Assembly: GCA_038748365.1 (NCBI GenBank)
Contig: JBCDIZ010000004.1
Coordinates: 62,001-126,000 of the forward strand
From: Alterisphingorhabdus sp038748365
GTDB taxonomy: Bacteria; Pseudomonadota; Alphaproteobacteria; Sphingomonadales; Sphingomonadaceae
Direction of reading: 5' to 3'
Length of the DNA stretch: 64,000 nucleotides
This document shows positions 25,731-33,560 of the stretch, in pieces (the stretch's first letter is position 1; every line of letters begins with the position of its first letter). The notes under the pieces are model-generated. The model was not told the DNA's origin and did not search any database. It saw only the letters and a list, made by a program, of their open reading frames with translations. A program made the position numbers and the translations under genes.

Positions 25731-26291
25731 ATGTTCGCTATTGTGCGCACAGGCGGCAAACAGTATCGCGTTGCGGCCGGAGACAAAATTGCGGTTGAAA
25801 AGCTCGCCGGTGAAGCCGGTGACACCATCACGCTGGACGATGTTCTGCTGGTGGGTGATGGCGGCGCCGTCAAGGACGCCAAGGGCGTTGCCGTATCGGC
25901 TGAAATCATCGCGCAAGATCGCGGCGAGAAGGTTATTGTCTTCAAAAAGCGCCGTCGCCACAACTATCGCCGCAAACAGGGCCATCGTCAGTATCAGACG
26001 GTGCTGAAGATCACCGGCGTAGGTGCTGCTAAGAAGGCTGCGCCGAAGAAAGCAGCTCCGGCAAAGGCTGATGCACCTGCCGAAACCAAAGCGGCTCCGG
26101 CGAAAAAGGCTGCGCCTGCAAAGAAAGCAGCACCGGCCAAGAAGCCAGCCGCCAAGGCGAGCACTGCTGCCAAAAAGCCTGCAGCGAGCGCAGCGGCAAA
26201 AAATCCTGCTGCTAAAAAGGCCCCGGCCAAGAAACCTGCTGCCAAAGCAGCGCCAAAGAAAACCCCTAATACTAATGATGGCGAAGCCTGA
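25731..26291 (+). CDS. rplU: 50S ribosomal protein L21 with long C-terminal tail
   Basis: Residues 1 to about 99 are a normal L21 (MFAIVRTGGKQYRV, the basic FKKRRRHNYRRKQGHRQ loop, VLKITGVG). Residues 100-186 form an extra tail made almost only of Ala, Lys and Pro, with repeated AAPAKK and AAKKP units, ending TPNTNDGEA. L21 is usually about 103 residues. Such tails, resembling histone H1, occur in some alphaproteobacteria; binding to RNA or DNA is a reasonable guess. rpmA follows 28 bases downstream in the standard rplU-rpmA operon. Confidence 0.95.
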   Translation: MFAIVRTGGKQYRVAAGDKIAVEKLAGEAGDTITLDDVLLVGDGGAVKDAKGVAVSAEIIAQDRGEKVIVFKKRRRHNYRRKQGHRQYQTVLKITGVGAAKKAAPKKAAPAKADAPAETKAAPAKKAAPAKKAAPAKKPAAKASTAAKKPAASAAAKNPAAKKAPAKKPAAKAAPKKTPNTNDGEA

Positions 26292-26319
26292 GCCCGCCAG
26301 ACACAAGGACTAGAGAGAC

Positions 26320-26589
26320 ATGGCACATAAAAAAGCAGGTGGTTCATCCCGTAACGGTCGCGACTCCATAGGTCGCCGCCTTGGCGTGAAGAAGTTCGGT
26401 GGCGAGCATGTCATCGGCGGCAACATTATTGTGCGTCAGCGCGGTACCAAAGTGTATCCGGGCGACAATGTCGGCATGGGCAAGGATCATACCCTGTTTG
26501 CGCTGATTGAAGGCCGCGTGAAATTCCACGCCGGACGCCTTGGCCGCAAATATGTGTCGGTCGAAGCTATGGCAGAAGCCGCTGAATAA
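26320..26589 (+). CDS. rpmA: 50S ribosomal protein L27
   Basis: An 89-residue L27: MAHKKAGGSSRNGRDSIGRR, then GVKKFGGEHVIGGNIIVRQR and GKDHTLFALIEG. The N-terminal arm reaches the peptidyl-transferase centre, and the protein starts directly with AHKKAG, without the cleavable extension of Firmicutes. It is second in the rplU-rpmA operon and is followed by an intrinsic terminator. Confidence 0.97.
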   Translation: MAHKKAGGSSRNGRDSIGRRLGVKKFGGEHVIGGNIIVRQRGTKVYPGDNVGMGKDHTLFALIEGRVKFHAGRLGRKYVSVEAMAEAAE

Positions 26590-26660
26590 CGGATGATCGA
26601 TAACGGGTCATCCTGAATAGGGAGACCCCGAAATCGCAACACAAGCGAACCAGGACAGGG

Positions 26661-26687
26661 AGCGGGGTCAAAACCCCGCTTTTTTTT
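26661..26687 (+). terminator. Intrinsic terminator of rplU-rpmA
   Basis: AGCGGGGT pairs perfectly with ACCCCGCT around a CAAA loop, followed by a run of eight T. It lies 72 bases after the rpmA stop. Confidence 0.92.
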
Positions 26688-26760
26688 GTCCCTGTCATAT
26701 GGCTGACTCGCTGCTGTCACCTTTTACGGTCACAGCGCGAATGGCCATTAGGAGAGACTC

Positions 26761-27288
26761 ATGTTCGCTCGTACGGAAAGACTCTTATTACGGCCCGGCT
26801 GGCCCGAAGACTGGCAAGCGCTGTTTGCCGCGATCAATGATGAAGGCATTGTCTGCAATCTCGCCCGTGCGCCCTGGCCCTATACGCCCGAAGCAGCTCG
26901 AGAGTTCGCATCACTGCCGCAGGATCCCCGCTATCCCAGCTTCTTTCTCACGCTGCCCACGGATAATGGCTCGCAGCTTGTTGGCTGCTGCGGTCTGGGT
27001 GAACGCGAAGGTGAGGCGGAGATTGGCTATTGGATTGCCCGTGACCATTGGGGGAAGGGCTACGCCACCGAAGCGGCGCGCGCAGTGATAGAGATAGCCC
27101 GTACCTTGGGACACAAACAGCTGCATTGCGGTCACTTTGTCGACAACCCGGCTTCGCAACGTGTGATCGAAAAGCTCGGCTTTGTCGCGCTTGGTCCTGC
27201 CGCACCACGCTACAGTGCTGGCCGCGGCGAAGAGGCACTGTGCAATGAATATGTGATGGACCTGGAGCCGCTTCGACAGGCTGCCTAA
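26761..27288 (+). CDS. GNAT acetyltransferase, RimJ/RimL-like
   Basis: A 175-residue protein of the Acetyltransf_3 type: TERLLLRPGWPEDWQALF at the N-terminus, IGYWIARDHWGKGYATEAAR as the acetyl-CoA binding segment, and NPASQRVIEKLGF near the end. These are the hallmarks of RimJ/RimL-like transferases that modify ribosomal proteins or small molecules. AGGAGA precedes the ATG. It lies downstream of the rpmA terminator with its own promoter; a link to the ribosome is only suggested by position. Confidence 0.86.
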   Translation: MFARTERLLLRPGWPEDWQALFAAINDEGIVCNLARAPWPYTPEAAREFASLPQDPRYPSFFLTLPTDNGSQLVGCCGLGEREGEAEIGYWIARDHWGKGYATEAARAVIEIARTLGHKQLHCGHFVDNPASQRVIEKLGFVALGPAAPRYSAGRGEEALCNEYVMDLEPLRQAA

Positions 27289-27330
27289 GCCATGCAATTG
27301 GTGCGTTTCCTATAAAGGGTGCGTATCATA

Positions 27331-27448
27331 GCCTTCCCCCTTAATGGGGAAGGTTGGATGGGGGTGTGCGATGCTGATGGCTTAGACGCTCGGCTGCGCC
27401 TCGCTCCCCCTCACCCCAACCCTCTCCCCGCTGGGGAGAGGGAGAGCC
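27331..27448. repeat. Intergenic inverted repeat with CTTCCCC/GGGGAAGG and CTCTCCCC hairpins
   Basis: Two terminal hairpins (CCTTCCCCCTTAATGGGGAAGG and CCCTCTCCCCGCTGGGGAGAGGG, loops within) flank a core. Outer segments GGTTGGATGGGGGTG and CACCCCAACC are also inverted copies. It is related in style, but not identical, to the element at 13025-13136. It is common intergenic repeat material in sphingomonads as far as I know. No coding capacity. Confidence 0.65.
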
Positions 27449-27509
27449 TTTCGATGCTCCATCCAATTTAGGAAAAGGTCCAGCGTCCTGACCCCAACTC
27501 CTCGCCAGA

Positions 27510-28025
27510 TCAGATATCGACGCCTTTGTTGCGCAGGCAATTGACGATTAGCTCATAGCCGAAATCGGCTGATGGTTTGGAATTGGCCGGACCATATTTC
27601 TGGCCATCAAATTCCACCGACAGCGTTTTGACATCCGCCAGCTGGCCGAGCATTTGGATGCCTTGGTCATTATCGTCCCAATAGGCCATCGCCCGATAGG
27701 TAAAGCCAGCCCTGTAGACGCCGGTATCGGCGGTTGTGCGGTAGCTGTCATTGACGATGACAGTGATCGGTACATTCTTCTTTTCGAGGCCCTTTTCGAC
27801 GATCTCTGCGGGCAGGTTCTGGACCATGATTGAGACGTTGAAGTTCTCGGCATTGATCAGGAATTCGAGCTTCTTGTTGCCACCCAGTTGGTAGCTGGCA
27901 CCGCAAACCCGGTCGTCGGATATCGGGTTGACCGTGATATCCAGCTGCGTCGGCTGTGCCATGCTGGTGCTGGTGGGAATGACCGTTAGCGCCAGCGCGC
28001 CAGATAACAATGCAATGTTCCTCAT
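27510..28025 (-). CDS. Hypothetical secreted protein
   Basis: A 171-residue protein with a signal peptide (cleavage after SMAQ) and two cysteines, one early (RVCGAS) and one near the end (VNCLRN), which could pair. The rest looks beta-rich (for example KLEFLINAENFNVSIMVQN). I recognise no domain. It is the last of three minus-strand genes for secreted proteins, following the Sel1-repeat gene by 25 bases, so co-transcription is likely. Confidence 0.72.
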   Translation of the reverse strand: MRNIALLSGALALTVIPTSTSMAQPTQLDITVNPISDDRVCGASYQLGGNKKLEFLINAENFNVSIMVQNLPAEIVEKGLEKKNVPITVIVNDSYRTTADTGVYRAGFTYRAMAYWDDNDQGIQMLGQLADVKTLSVEFDGQKYGPANSKPSADFGYELIVNCLRNKGVDI

Positions 28026-28050
28026 AATGCGGACCTCTCCTGCCTAAATG

Positions 28051-29832
28051 TCAGCAATAGGGGTTGGAGCGGTTGCAGGCAGAGGTGCGGCCGCTCAGAT
28101 AGTTCATGCGTTGATTGAAATGCAGCCGGTCCATAGAATTCTGGTGTCGCTGCCAGCTTGCGGCTGCGGCGCGTTCGCTGGCGGAACGGCCAGTGCGCGT
28201 TTGCGAAGAATAGGAATAGGATGCCGACTCAAGCCATTTAGTGAACCAGCTGCGTTGCTGGCGTTCGGCTTCTGCCTGGGCGACGGCGCGGTTTCGAGCA
28301 GCGATCCGGTCGCGTTCAGGCTGTAGCGCCATGGATTGTGCAATCTGCGTCGCCTCTAAATCGCCAAAACGCGCGGCAATCCGCATATAGCCAAGCCCCA
28401 TTTGGCGATCAAAGGCGACGCCATTGCGACCATACCAATGCGCCATGCCCAGCCATTTAGCCGCCTCAACATGGCCGACTTTTGCGGCATTCTCGATCAG
28501 GATGACGGCATTTTGCTGATTGGGAGTGTCGATAATCCCGCGCTTGCCAGTGAGGAACCAATTACCCAGTAACCATTGCGCCTCATCATATTGCTCTTCC
28601 TGCAACAGATCGACAGTACGCGCCGCCTTTTGAGGGTTGCTATCAGCGATCTTCACCGCCTGTTCCAATTGTTCGGCAGCGGGCAGAGAAGGATCGATCC
28701 AGCGCTGAAGTATCGCAGTGCGTTGGCTTTCAGCCTGATTCTTTTTGGTCCATTGACAAGCCGGAGCATATCCAAGCCGGCACGACTTCAGCATCAGCAT
28801 GGTCGCAGCCGGATAACGCACCTGACGCATTCGGTTGCTGATATAGGCATCAGCCAGATCATGGCAGGCCGCTGGATGGTCTAGGTCGCAGCCACGCCGC
28901 AGATAAAAGCCTGCTTCGCCCGGGGTAACATCGCCCAGCCTGGCATTGGCACTGAAACCATGCCGTCCTATAATATAGCATGATTGTGCCAGCCCGGCAG
29001 TGCAGGCGGAATTCAAAAACCCTTCGGCCAGATCGACCGATTTGGCATCGCGGCGGGTGATGATCTGGGCCGCATATTCGGCACACACCGCCAGCCTGTC
29101 TCCCTTGCCCTGCTCGCAGCCGCGTTGCAGCAACGGGACGGCTTGTGGTTGTTCAACCCCCAGCATCTGCGCCGCACCCAGACAGGCCCATGGCCGTGCA
29201 TCGCTGGTGCAATATGTCGAGAAAAGCGTTCGCGCTTCTTGCGAAGGCTGGCCAGCGCGACTGCCACCTTCTTTCAGATAATTGGCAAGAAACCGGCAGC
29301 CATCATCCGCATTGGCAGAACAGGCGGTGCGCCATAGCTGCTCGGCGCGTCCTGCATCTTTTGCGACGCCATAACCACGATAATAGAGCACACCTTGCCA
29401 AGCACAGGCACTTTGCGACCCCAACTGGCACCCCCGTGTGGCACTCGATACTGCAGCATCAGGCTTTGGCAGCGGCAGCGAGCCACCCAGTGCCAGACCG
29501 GCATAGCTAGCACAGGACTCGCTTGCGCCTTTGTCGCATCCTTTAAGGTAATAGCCGGCAGCAACGCGGGTACTCTGTTTCAGGTCACCTAGCCCGGTGG
29601 AGAAGGCATCTCCCAGCCGAACGCACTCCTCGGCTTTGCCTTTGGTGCAGTTGCGTTCCCATTTGCGCGCCACGCCATAGACTTTGACCGGCATATTTTG
29701 CTGGCCATTATAGACCGCGCTGTTCATCACGCCGTCGCGAGCGAGCGGCACTTTTTCGGCCTGTGCCGCCGTTGCGAGGCCAAGCGTGACGCAGATGGTG
29801 ATAGCGGTCTTTAAAAAGCGGGAAATTGGCAT
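28051..29832 (-). CDS. Secreted cysteine-rich Sel1-like repeat protein
   Basis: A 593-residue protein with a signal peptide (MPISRFLKTAITICVTLGLA, cleavage after AQAE). It has at least eight alpha-alpha repeats of 30-45 residues that begin with a cysteine pair, such as CDKGASESCASYAGLAL, CQLGSQSACAWQGVLYYRG and CDLDHPAACHDLADAY. This pattern matches the disulfide-linked Sel1-like repeats of Helicobacter Hcp proteins. The C-terminal quarter has Sel1 repeats without cysteines (AAKWLGMAHWYGRNGV), then a basic, Ser/Arg/Gln-rich tail. Location is periplasmic or extracellular; the partner is unknown. ATG 29832 starts at the signal peptide; the upstream frame to 29910 lacks support. Confidence 0.82.
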   Translation of the reverse strand: MPISRFLKTAITICVTLGLATAAQAEKVPLARDGVMNSAVYNGQQNMPVKVYGVARKWERNCTKGKAEECVRLGDAFSTGLGDLKQSTRVAAGYYLKGCDKGASESCASYAGLALGGSLPLPKPDAAVSSATRGCQLGSQSACAWQGVLYYRGYGVAKDAGRAEQLWRTACSANADDGCRFLANYLKEGGSRAGQPSQEARTLFSTYCTSDARPWACLGAAQMLGVEQPQAVPLLQRGCEQGKGDRLAVCAEYAAQIITRRDAKSVDLAEGFLNSACTAGLAQSCYIIGRHGFSANARLGDVTPGEAGFYLRRGCDLDHPAACHDLADAYISNRMRQVRYPAATMLMLKSCRLGYAPACQWTKKNQAESQRTAILQRWIDPSLPAAEQLEQAVKIADSNPQKAARTVDLLQEEQYDEAQWLLGNWFLTGKRGIIDTPNQQNAVILIENAAKVGHVEAAKWLGMAHWYGRNGVAFDRQMGLGYMRIAARFGDLEATQIAQSMALQPERDRIAARNRAVAQAEAERQQRSWFTKWLESASYSYSSQTRTGRSASERAAAASWQRHQNSMDRLHFNQRMNYLSGRTSACNRSNPYC

Positions 29833-29866
29833 TGCACCCCTCACTTTATTTGCCGGAGTGCTTGCC

Positions 29867-30319
29867 TCAATCCACCGTGCAGGTACCCAATGTATCGAAG
29901 ACGCCAACAATCTTGCCCGTCTCTTGCCCGGCGATAAAGCGCTTGATCATTTCCTCACGATACCCGCCGACACGATCGCCTGCGGCTTCCAGCTTCGCGT
30001 TATCGCCTTCATAATATTGTGCGACTACCGCGCCCCAATATTGGTGACCGAGTGACGCCGTTTCCTGGCTGAGACGCTGGGGCAGCTGTTGATAGAAAGG
30101 CAGGTCTGGCATAGCGCCATGGAGGTCTTTCAGACCGAACCAATAGCCGGCGCACATCTCCGCTTCACTGGTCGTGCTTGCTCTGATGCCCGATTGCACG
30201 GCTGCATCGAATTCGGCAGCCGCTTCCGCAGCATTGGAAACCCCTTCGGCAGCAGCCGGTGCTGCGCCCAGCAGCAAAGCCAAGGTGATGGGAATGGCGG
30301 CGGTCTTTACAAGCTTCAT
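29867..30319 (-). CDS. Hypothetical secreted protein
   Basis: A 150-residue protein with a signal peptide (MKLVKTAAIPITLALLLGAA, cleavage after AAAE). The mature part is helical, with two cysteines (EMCAGYWFGL and LGTCTVD at the C-terminus) that could form a disulfide. No known domain is visible. It lies 34 bases upstream of the Sel1-repeat gene on the same strand and is probably in the same operon. AGGAGG before ATG 30319 fixes the start; the frame extends 17 codons further upstream. Confidence 0.72.
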   Translation of the reverse strand: MKLVKTAAIPITLALLLGAAPAAAEGVSNAAEAAAEFDAAVQSGIRASTTSEAEMCAGYWFGLKDLHGAMPDLPFYQQLPQRLSQETASLGHQYWGAVVAQYYEGDNAKLEAAGDRVGGYREEMIKRFIAGQETGKIVGVFDTLGTCTVD

Positions 30320-30416
30320 GCAATCCTCCTGCGAATGTTTGTTCACGACATATCGCAAGGTGGACTGCAAAAGTTGTAAGAACCCGACAAGCGGTGTTGC
30401 CCCAAAGGGCGGCAGA

Positions 30417-31373
30417 TTACTCGGCAGGTTGTACCGCTGCGCTGTTATCTGCTCCGGGCATCACCGCATCCTGATAATCGCTTTCGGCGAGCTTGATCAG
30501 ATGGCGATCATCATGGTTCCACGGGTGGAAGCCGGGCAGGAAATAGCTGATCCAGGGCAGAATGATCTTGCGCGCCATGCCGGGGCGGCCAAAGGCGTAC
30601 CAGAATAGCTTGGCGCCAGCCTTCCAGCCGGTAATGCCATCCTGTGCCAGCAAGTCCATCATCCCCTTGGCGCGGTTTACGGTGAAATACCAGGTGGTCA
30701 AGAGCATCACCAAGGATTTCACCTTCCAGCGCTGCCATCGGCTCCAGTCGCGAGTAGCGTGCAGCCAGGTATCATAAGCGACGCCCTTATGCTCAATCTC
30801 TTCCAACGCATGCCAGCGCCACATATCGCCTGACTCCTTGTCGGCATCGGCCAGATGGCGGGGGTTGGCGATCAGTTGCTGAGCGATGATCGCAGTAAAG
30901 TGCTCCAGCGCCATGGTCGAGGCGAGGTTGGCAATGGCCGGGCGCCCCTTCGTCATGGCCAGCGCTTCATCGACCTTTTCTTCCAACCGGCTGACATCAT
31001 AGCCAGCATCGGTCACCGCGCGGTTGAACGCTACATGTTCGCGCGTATGGTTGATTTCCTGCTTCACAAAGGCACGGATCTCGCGGTTCAGGCGCTCTGG
31101 TGTACCATCGCGAAAAGCCTTTACGCTCTCGATGAAATACGCCTCGCCTTTGGGGAAGGTCACCGAAAGCGCATTGTAGAATGCTGTCCCCACTGGGTCA
31201 TCTTTCATCCACCAGCGCTTCTTGGTGTCTTCGCGGCCAAAGCGGCGATTACGCGGTACAATCTCCAGATCGTCCGGGCTAGCTGAACCTTGCGGACGTC
31301 CAGCGTCATTTGTCTTCTTTGGGTTTTCCAATGCGGTGGCATTCTCAAGGTCAGGCTTCACAGGGGCGTTCAT
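30417..31373 (-). CDS. Predicted metal-dependent hydrolase (PF10118 type)
   Basis: A 318-residue protein of the predicted metal-dependent hydrolase family. The helical core has clustered His/Glu motifs that suit a di-metal site: FPKGEAYF, EINHTREHVAFN, ALEHFTAI and WHALEEIEHKGVAYD. The last is the most conserved. The reaction is not known to me; the arrangement resembles ferritin-like di-iron proteins. It is divergent from a TetR-type gene 66 bases away, the usual layout for a repressor and its target. Confidence 0.8.
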   Translation of the reverse strand: MNAPVKPDLENATALENPKKTNDAGRPQGSASPDDLEIVPRNRRFGREDTKKRWWMKDDPVGTAFYNALSVTFPKGEAYFIESVKAFRDGTPERLNREIRAFVKQEINHTREHVAFNRAVTDAGYDVSRLEEKVDEALAMTKGRPAIANLASTMALEHFTAIIAQQLIANPRHLADADKESGDMWRWHALEEIEHKGVAYDTWLHATRDWSRWQRWKVKSLVMLLTTWYFTVNRAKGMMDLLAQDGITGWKAGAKLFWYAFGRPGMARKIILPWISYFLPGFHPWNHDDRHLIKLAESDYQDAVMPGADNSAAVQPAE

Positions 31374-31431
31374 TGCATCTATCCTCAGATGACAAAGGGG
31401 GCGTTACTTACAGCCCTGACAATAGAGGTAC

Positions 31432-31445
31432 TGACATAAATGTCA
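31432..31445. promoter_or_regulatory. Probable TetR operator palindrome
   Basis: TGACAT-AA-ATGTCA is a perfect inverted repeat that covers the ATG start codon (31440-31442) of the TetR gene, in the short gap to the divergent hydrolase gene. A nearby TGACAATAG (about 31418) repeats one half-site. Binding here would block translation initiation or transcription of the regulator and could control both genes. Confidence 0.55.
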
Positions 31446-32057
31446 ATAAGAAGAAAACGTCTCAGCCCGGAAGAGAGCCGCGCCGCAGCCTTGATTGCCG
31501 CACGGCAGTTGCTGATAGAGACCGGGCCACAGGCGGTAACGCTGAAGGCAGTGGCCGCACGCATAGGCCGCACCCATGCCAATTTGTTGCACCATTTCGG
31601 CTCGGCTGCTGGCCTGCAAAAGGCCTTGGCCGCCTATCTCGCCGAGACAATCTGCGCGACCATTGCCGAGGCGGTGTTGCGGACACGCGCAGGCGAGGGC
31701 ACAGCAAGGGACATTGTCGATCTGACTTTTGACGCCTTTGATTCCGGCGGTGCCGGAGCTCTTGCATCATGGATGATGGCATCCGGGAACGAAGACGCGC
31801 TCGATCCGATTATCAATACTATTCATGAGCTGGTTGATGATCTGGCGCAGGACGAGGCGGATGATACGCATTTACGTGAGGACACATTGGCGCTAGTGAT
31901 TATGGCGCTGGGCGATGCATTGATGGGGCACCAGCTGGCCGCATCTTTGGGCCTTAGCCGCGATACCGCGCGGATGCTGGCTGAGCGACGGCTGACCGAT
32001 TCGATGGAGCAATGGCATCCTGAATCGAAAGCAGCAAAAGAAAAGAATGCGGGCTAA
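31440..32057 (+). CDS. TetR/AcrR family transcriptional regulator
   Basis: A 205-residue regulator. The N-terminal HTH includes AARQLLIETGPQAVTLKAVA and GRTHANLLHHFGSAAGLQKA, typical of TetR proteins. The ligand-binding C-domain is helical and not assignable to a ligand. It is divergent from the PF10118 hydrolase gene and is probably its repressor. A palindrome covers its start codon, suggesting autoregulation. It converges with the NDUFA9-like gene. Confidence 0.88.
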   Translation: MSIRRKRLSPEESRAAALIAARQLLIETGPQAVTLKAVAARIGRTHANLLHHFGSAAGLQKALAAYLAETICATIAEAVLRTRAGEGTARDIVDLTFDAFDSGGAGALASWMMASGNEDALDPIINTIHELVDDLAQDEADDTHLREDTLALVIMALGDALMGHQLAASLGLSRDTARMLAERRLTDSMEQWHPESKAAKEKNAG

Positions 32058-32089
32058 ACAGCCAGTGTGAAGTCTTCAGCGTGAATATT

Positions 32090-33031
32090 TCAACGCGCCT
32101 GGCGCTTAACACCAAAACGACCATGGGTGCGATAGCGCACCAGCCATTCACGCATCATCGGTTGCATGCCAGTGGCGACAATGCCCAGCATCTTTAAACT
32201 GCGGGCATTGTCGGAAACCACATTGTCGCTTTGCAGCATCAACCACTGATCGCGGGTGATCGGTGCCCCGGGAAGCCAGCCTGTCATATTGGCGAGCAGG
32301 CCTGCAGCAGTGTCTGACACATTGACAAATACCGGGTTGCGCTCACAGGCTTCGGCAATGCGCTCGTTCAGTTCACGCATGCTCAGAATTTCCGGACCAC
32401 CCAGCTCGAATGTCTTGTCGGCATATTTACTCGGAGACACCAATACGGTCGCTACGGCGCGAGCGACATCATTGACATAAACCGGCTGGAAACGGGTTTT
32501 ACCGCCAATAATCGGCACGATGGGCAGCATAGCGATCAACCCGGCGAAGCGGTTGATAAACTGATCTTCCGCGCCAAAGACAATCGACGGCCGCATAATG
32601 ATGGCACCTGGAAAAGCCTCGCTGACCGCTACTTCGCCTTCGCCCTTGCTGCGGCCATATTGGCTGTCCGAATGGGGATCGGCACCAATGGCGGACATTT
32701 GCACAAAGGCCTCACATCCAGCCTCATTGGCGGCGGTTGCGACATTGCGCGCGCCATCGACATGAAAAGCGGTAAAATCGCCATCCAATATGCCGACGAG
32801 ATTGATCACCATATCCGCGCCGTGCACTGCGCGGCGCACGCTGTCGATATTGCGGATATCGGCATGAGCGAATTGCGTCTGGCCCAGGCGGCCCATGGTC
32901 TTGATCTGCTTGGCATTATCCGGGTTACGCTCGGCAATGCGCAGTCGTGCGCCCAGAGAAAGCAGATTCTCGGCCACATATTTGCCGATAAAACCGCCGC
33001 CGCCAAAAATGGTAATCAGCTTGTCCCGCAT
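32090..33031 (-). CDS. Complex I NDUFA9-like NAD(P)-binding protein
   Basis: A 313-residue atypical short-chain dehydrogenase. It has the Rossmann motif LITIFGGGGFIGKYV, DIRNIDSVRRAVHGADMVINLVGIL, and a YGRSKGEGE segment with the YxxxK pair. This is the NDUFA9/NAD-dependent epimerase group, whose mitochondrial relative is an accessory subunit of complex I; the bacterial proteins are of uncertain role. ATG 33031 (MRDKLITIF) begins right before the Rossmann fold; the frame extends 14 codons further. Monocistronic. Confidence 0.85.
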   Translation of the reverse strand: MRDKLITIFGGGGFIGKYVAENLLSLGARLRIAERNPDNAKQIKTMGRLGQTQFAHADIRNIDSVRRAVHGADMVINLVGILDGDFTAFHVDGARNVATAANEAGCEAFVQMSAIGADPHSDSQYGRSKGEGEVAVSEAFPGAIIMRPSIVFGAEDQFINRFAGLIAMLPIVPIIGGKTRFQPVYVNDVARAVATVLVSPSKYADKTFELGGPEILSMRELNERIAEACERNPVFVNVSDTAAGLLANMTGWLPGAPITRDQWLMLQSDNVVSDNARSLKMLGIVATGMQPMMREWLVRYRTHGRFGVKRQAR

Positions 33032-33420
33032 GCTTCTGTCTAACCCTCTTATGCCCATATTTTCTGGCAGCATGCCCGCCTTAAAGCTGCGTTATTCAGC
33101 ATTGTAGCATTTTGCAATGCCCAGCGCATCCATTGCAGCATCTGCGCGGCGACTACCGAGTTTTATATCTGGCTGTGAAACGGACAAGGCCGAATCTCAA
33201 CACAATGTAAGCAACCTGCCATGTATAGGCCGTGCTGGCCATCACACAGATAGATAATTGCCTGTAAATTCGATTGTCAGCCTTTATCGCGATGGAGGAG
33301 CCTGTTCGCAAAACGGGTGATGCCGGCTTTATGCTCTACAGTTGGCCGCGATTGCGCTTTTCGACATTGACAAACAGGGCTCGGCACGGCTAATCGCGCG
33401 CTTCACTTAGCTACCTCCGT
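33032..33420. other. Gene-free stretch before tRNA-Leu
   Basis: No coding region is apparent. The right end contains the probable tRNA promoter. The remainder shows no repeat or RNA structure that I can support. Confidence 0.5.
33367..33396 (+). promoter_or_regulatory. Possible sigma-70 promoter for tRNA-Leu
   Basis: A perfect TTGACA at 33367-33372 is followed after 17-18 bases by CTAATC/TAATCG. The spacing to the tRNA 5' end (about 25 bases) fits. The -10 is weak. Confidence 0.4.
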
Positions 33421-33507
33421 GCCCAGATGGCGGAATTGGTAGACGCGCCAGCTTCAGGTGCTGGTGTCCGCAAGGACGTGGAGGTTCGAGTCCTCTTCTG
33501 GGCACCA
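33421..33507 (+). tRNA. tRNA-Leu (anticodon CAG)
   Basis: The acceptor stem GCCCAGA (33421-33427) pairs with TCTGGGC (33497-33503), followed by discriminator A and an encoded CCA (33505-33507). The anticodon stem CCAGC/GCTGG holds the loop TTCAGGT, giving CAG at 33455-33457. A long variable arm (GTGTCCGCAAGGACGT) marks it as a class II tRNA, and GGTTCGAGTCC is the T-loop. It reads CTG leucine codons, which are very frequent in this genome. Confidence 0.97.
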
Positions 33508-33560
33508 CATTCCGATTATATTGGGAATATACTCTCAATTTCCATTTTAGAACCGGTCTC

